From: a virus
Virus record (IMG/VR): IMGVR_UViG_3300032224_001324
Location: 1-24,370 of that record
DNA: 24,370 nt
Strand: one strand, 5' to 3'
In this document: piece after piece, positions 21,490 through 24,370 of the stretch
Layout of the letters: every line of letters starts with the position of its first letter
Numbering within the stretch: the stretch's first letter is position 1
Translations under genes and position numbers: made by a program
The notes under the pieces: model-generated
What the model was told of the DNA's origin: nothing
Database searches by the model: none
Seen by the model: only the letters and a program-made list of their open reading frames with translations

Positions 21490-22158
21490 ATGAAACTCAT
21501 TACCGAACTAGTCGAAGACGTACAATACATTACCGAAGCTACAGAAAGCGGTGATAAGCAACACTTTATTGAAGGTGTGTTTCTTCAAGCTAACCGTAAG
21601 AATCGTAATGGTCGTATCTATCCACTTGAAATTATGGAAAGAGAAGTCAACCGCTACATCGGTGAAGTAGTTGATAACAAGCGCGGTTACGGTGAACTTG
21701 GTCATCCATCAGGTCCATCAATTAATCTTGATCGTGTGTCACATATTATTACCAGTTTAAAGCGTGATGGTGATAATTTCATTGGTAAAGCAAAATTAAC
21801 TGAAACTCCAATGGGTAACATTGCTAAAGGTCTTCTTAAGTCAGGTGCATCTTTAGGTGTATCTTCTCGTGGTATGGGCACTTTGACACCAGATAAAAGT
21901 GGTGCAATGGTTGTTGGTCCAGACTTTCATCTAGCCACCGCCGCTGATATTGTTGCAGATCCTTCTGCCCCAGATGCTTTCGTTAAAGGTATCATGGAAG
22001 GCGTTGATTGGGTTTATGATCCTACCAAGGGAACTTGGAAAGAAGAAAAGTTGGATGAGATGCAAAAAGTCATGCACAAGATGTCCGTTGAAGATATCAA
22101 TGAAAAGAAGTTTGCAATCTTCGAAACCTATATTACGAAACTATTGCTTAAAAACTAA
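21490..22158 (+). CDS. 21: prohead core protein protease gp21
   Basis: A 222-residue protein (T4 gp21, 212). The herpesvirus-assemblin-like protease fold is indicated by RKNRNGRIYPLEIM (37-50), GELGHPSGPSINLDRVSH (68-85, His72 as likely catalytic histidine), TPMGNIAKGLLKSGASLGVS (106-125) and SSRGMG (125-130, nucleophile Ser at 125 or 126). In T4 it assembles inside the prohead, activates itself, and cuts gp22, gp67, gp68, gp23 and others after Glu in (Ile/Leu)-x-Glu. GGAAG at 21481-21485 precedes the ATG. It sits directly before its main substrates 22 and 23. Confidence 0.93.
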   Translation: MKLITELVEDVQYITEATESGDKQHFIEGVFLQANRKNRNGRIYPLEIMEREVNRYIGEVVDNKRGYGELGHPSGPSINLDRVSHIITSLKRDGDNFIGKAKLTETPMGNIAKGLLKSGASLGVSSRGMGTLTPDKSGAMVVGPDFHLATAADIVADPSAPDAFVKGIMEGVDWVYDPTKGTWKEEKLDEMQKVMHKMSVEDINEKKFAIFETYITKLLLKN

Positions 22159-22162
22159 ATAT

Positions 22163-22170
22163 AATAAATA
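22163..22170 (+). promoter_or_regulatory. putative late promoter element for the scaffold gene
   Basis: AATAAATA lies in the 41-base gap between genes 21 and 22, 29 bases before the scaffold ATG at 22200, with GGGAGA as ribosome-binding site. NATAAATA-type match. Confidence 0.45.
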
Positions 22171-22199
22171 AATGTAAATTCCACGATGGGAGACTTTAA

Positions 22200-23240
22200 A
22201 TGAACGATCAAGTAGAAAACATTGAAGCTATTGAAGAGGGCACTCTTTCACAAGATTCTCTAAAGCCAGCTTCACGTCCTGTAACAGACGATCCAAAATC
22301 ACGTGTTGAAATTCTCAAGACTATGATTGGTGCAATGGCTGAAATGCCAAAGAAGGATCTTGTCAAGTGGTTCGACCAGACTATGTCACAGTTCGGTCCA
22401 GGCAAAGATCATGGTGTTGGCGATAAGTCAGCAGCTAATCAATCTTCAATTGATATGAAGGGCGGCAAGGGCCCAAAGACTAAAGATGCAATGCCAAAGC
22501 TTTCAGTTAAGGAAGACGTTGAAGAAATGTTCATCGGCCAAGACCTTTCTGAAGAATTCAAGGAAAAGGCTTCAACATTATTTGAAGCTGCTATCCAGGC
22601 ACGTATCATTGCTGAAACAGCACGCCTTGAAGAAGAATTTGAAGCACAACTTGAAGAAGCTGTAGCAGAAATTAACGAAGAACTTACTTCAAAGATTGAT
22701 TCATATCTCGACTATGTTGTTGAGCAGTGGATGGAAGATAATGAAGTAGCTATCGAATCAACTCTCCGCAATGAACTTGCTGAAGAGTTTATTGAAGGCC
22801 TGAAAGGTCTATTCTCAGAGCATTATATCAATGTTCCACAAGAAAAGATTGATGTAATTGAATCACTTGCTTCAAAGGTTGAAGAACTGGAAGCAATGGT
22901 TTCAGAAACTCTGGAAGAAAATAACCAGCTTAAGGATGCTCTTGTTGGCACGGAAAAGAAAGAAGTGTTTGAGTCATTCTTGGACGATCTTGCTCTCACA
23001 CAGCAGGAAAAGTTTAAGGCTCTCGCCGAAGGTATTGATTTCGACGGCGACCTTGAAACCTATGCAAAGAAGCTTTCCGTAATTAAGGAAAACTACTTCG
23101 GCGTAGAAAAGAAAGCCCCAACTTCTACAAATATTGTAGAAGAAACTTTCGAAGGTGATACAAAAGACACTAATACTGTTAACGTTGACCCAACAATGAG
23201 TTTCTATGCTCAGGCAATCTCAAGAACCCTTAAGAAGTAA
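22200..23240 (+). CDS. 22: prohead scaffold protein gp22
   Basis: A 346-residue protein (T4 gp22, 269) between protease and capsid genes. It is very rich in Glu, Lys and Ala and almost wholly helical. Long coiled-coil-like stretches run through about 125-250 (LFEAAIQARIIAETARLEEE and beyond). A Gly/Lys-rich hinge (GDKSAANQSS, MKGGKGPKTKD) lies at about 77-97. It forms the inner core that shapes the prohead and is then degraded by gp21. Residues 1-60 before the hinge are an N-terminal extension relative to T4, with a helical KSRVEILKTMIGAMAEMPKK segment. It has its own leader with a late-type element. Confidence 0.9.
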   Translation: MNDQVENIEAIEEGTLSQDSLKPASRPVTDDPKSRVEILKTMIGAMAEMPKKDLVKWFDQTMSQFGPGKDHGVGDKSAANQSSIDMKGGKGPKTKDAMPKLSVKEDVEEMFIGQDLSEEFKEKASTLFEAAIQARIIAETARLEEEFEAQLEEAVAEINEELTSKIDSYLDYVVEQWMEDNEVAIESTLRNELAEEFIEGLKGLFSEHYINVPQEKIDVIESLASKVEELEAMVSETLEENNQLKDALVGTEKKEVFESFLDDLALTQQEKFKALAEGIDFDGDLETYAKKLSVIKENYFGVEKKAPTSTNIVEETFEGDTKDTNTVNVDPTMSFYAQAISRTLKK

Positions 23241-23244
23241 TTGT

Positions 23245-23252
23245 TATAAATA
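23245..23252 (+). promoter_or_regulatory. T4-type late promoter element for the major capsid gene
   Basis: Exact TATAAATA in the 45-base gap between genes 22 and 23, 33 bases before the capsid ATG, with AAGGAGA at 23274-23280. In T4 gene 23 has one of the strongest late promoters with the same box. Confidence 0.78.
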
Positions 23253-23285
23253 ATAAACAATCTTAGTTAACAAAAGGAGACTAAA

Positions 23286-24370
23286 ATGTATTTAGCTGAG
23301 GACATCCAAAAGAAGTGGGCCCCAATTCTTGATCACGAAGATCTTGGTGCCATTAAGGATCCAACACGTCGTTCCGTAACTGCTGTTGTTCTTGAGAACA
23401 CACAGAAGGCACTTCGTGAAGCCGCTTCACACGGCGATTACCAGACACTGTCAGAAACAACTGCATCACCATTTGCTGCAGGCGTAAACGGCATGAATGG
23501 TTCTTCATCAACTGCTGGTACTGGCGGTATTGATACTTTCGATCCAGTTCTTATCTCACTCGTTCGTCGTGCAATGCCTAACCTCATTGCTTATGATATC
23601 TGCGGCGTTCAGCCAATGACAGGCCCAACTGGCTTGATCTTTGCTATGCGTTCAAAGTACAACGATCAGTCAAATGGCGACGCTAACCCAGCTCACCAAA
23701 CTGGCCAACAGACCAATGAAACTTTCTACAACGAAGTTAATACTGCATTCTCTGCAGTTAACGGCGGCGGAAACCAAGTTGGTAACAACTACGTAAATGG
23801 TTCAGGCATTCCTGGCGACAGTAATACTACACCACTTACTTCACTTGCCAACTATAACACTGGCGGTGGTATGTCAACTGCACAGGCAGAAGCTCTCGGT
23901 ACTTATGGTAACCAAGACTTTGCTCAGATGGCCTTCTCAATTGAAAAGGTAACTGTAACTGCTAAGTCACGTGCTCTCAAGGCAGAATACACTATGGAAT
24001 TGGCTCAGGATCTGAAGGCAATCCATGGTCTTGATGCTGAGACTGAACTTGCAAACATCCTTTCAGCTGAAATTCTTGCTGAAATCAACCGTGAAGTTGT
24101 TCGTACAATCAACGTCACTGCTGAACAGGGTGCTGCTGACAATACTACTACTGCAGGCGTATTTGATCTTGACACCGATTCAAACGGCCGTTGGTCTGTT
24201 GAAAAGTTCAAGGGTCTTATGTTCCAGCTTGAAAGAGAAGCTAACCAGATTGCCAAGCAGACTCGTCGTGGCAAGGGTAACATCGTTATCTGTTCTTCGG
24301 ATGTTGCATCCGCTCTTCAGATGGCCGGTGTTCTTGACTACGCTCCAGCTCTGAACTCAAACAATCTTCA
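23286..24370 (+). CDS. 23: major capsid protein gp23 (5' part, cut by window end)
   Basis: The open frame from the ATG at 23286 runs off the window after 361 codons (T4 gp23 has 521), so this is the N-terminal part. It begins MYLAEDIQKKWAPILDHEDL, as T4-like gp23 propeptides do, and has MPNLIAYDICGVQPMTGPTG, KSRALKAEYTMELAQDLKAI, HGLDAETELANILSAEILAE and the INREVVRTIN block. TLSE (54-57) followed by TTA is the likely gp21 cut site, equivalent to the T4 cut after Glu65. The mature protein builds the capsid hexamers. Codon use is strongly C-ended and CGT-rich, fitting very high expression. It has a strong AAGGAGA site and its own late promoter. Confidence 0.95.
   Translation, partial: MYLAEDIQKKWAPILDHEDLGAIKDPTRRSVTAVVLENTQKALREAASHGDYQTLSETTASPFAAGVNGMNGSSSTAGTGGIDTFDPVLISLVRRAMPNLIAYDICGVQPMTGPTGLIFAMRSKYNDQSNGDANPAHQTGQQTNETFYNEVNTAFSAVNGGGNQVGNNYVNGSGIPGDSNTTPLTSLANYNTGGGMSTAQAEALGTYGNQDFAQMAFSIEKVTVTAKSRALKAEYTMELAQDLKAIHGLDAETELANILSAEILAEINREVVRTINVTAEQGAADNTTTAGVFDLDTDSNGRWSVEKFKGLMFQLEREANQIAKQTRRGKGNIVICSSDVASALQMAGVLDYAPALNSNNL

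Noticed and set aside
1-24370. tRNA genes, CRISPR arrays, insertion sequences, integrase or attachment sites
   Set aside because: No cloverleaf-like sequence, spaced direct repeats, transposase motifs or recombinase were seen. Gaps between genes are under 60 bases.

Overview
The window is part of the late structural region of a T4-like myovirus (tailed, contractile-tail double-stranded DNA phage). Twelve virion-assembly genes occur in the T4 order: 13 (neck), 14 (neck), 15 (tail terminator/sheath stabiliser), 16 and 17 (terminase), 18 (sheath), 19 (tube), 20 (portal), 67-like core, 21 (prohead protease), 22 (scaffold) and 23 (major capsid, cut by the window end). The DNA is AT-rich and many genes overlap at stop/start. 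The protein styles (S74-terminated fibres, glycine-rich adhesins, a large lysine/glutamate-rich core protein next to 67) resemble T4-like phages of marine or freshwater bacterioplankton more than enteric T4. The host cannot be fixed from the sequence. A TctC/Bug-type binding protein would suit a Gram-negative proteobacterial host.

Layout. (1) 1-5334: host-recognition locus with a glycine-rich fibre protein, a small VENIIVWD protein, a long fibre ending in an S74 chaperone with an intact Ser-Lys pair, and a second large glycine-rich, adhesin-like protein. (2) 5346-8724, plus strand: a tightly coupled chain of a small unknown, a cupin-like unknown, a second small VxNIIVxD protein, a PP-loop ATPase-like protein, a minimal fatty-acid-hydroxylase-family membrane di-iron protein, and a second PP-loop protein. 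(3) 8676-10506, minus strand: a QueC-like PP-loop protein with a four-cysteine zinc site, and a secreted TctC-family periplasmic solute-binding protein. (4) 10559-24370, plus strand: the conserved head/neck/tail block.

Regulation. The T4 late promoter element TATAAATA, or its looser form NATAAATA, lies just upstream of eight plus-strand genes (60, 1454, 13, 18, 19, 67, 22, 23) and of both minus-strand genes, often overlapping the stop codon of the gene before. The two minus-strand accessory genes therefore appear to be wired into late phage transcription. Between the TctC gene and gene 13, two late elements face each other in a 52-base gap.

The most unusual part is 5346-10506. Three PP-loop nucleotidyl-hydrolase/ligase-type proteins, a membrane di-iron oxygenase and a periplasmic binding protein sit between adhesin genes and the neck genes. 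I know of no described phage system with this composition. A small-molecule, lipid or surface-glycan modification role is the best guess, but it is only inference. No tRNA, CRISPR array, IS element or integrase is visible, and no gene-free stretch exceeds 60 bases.
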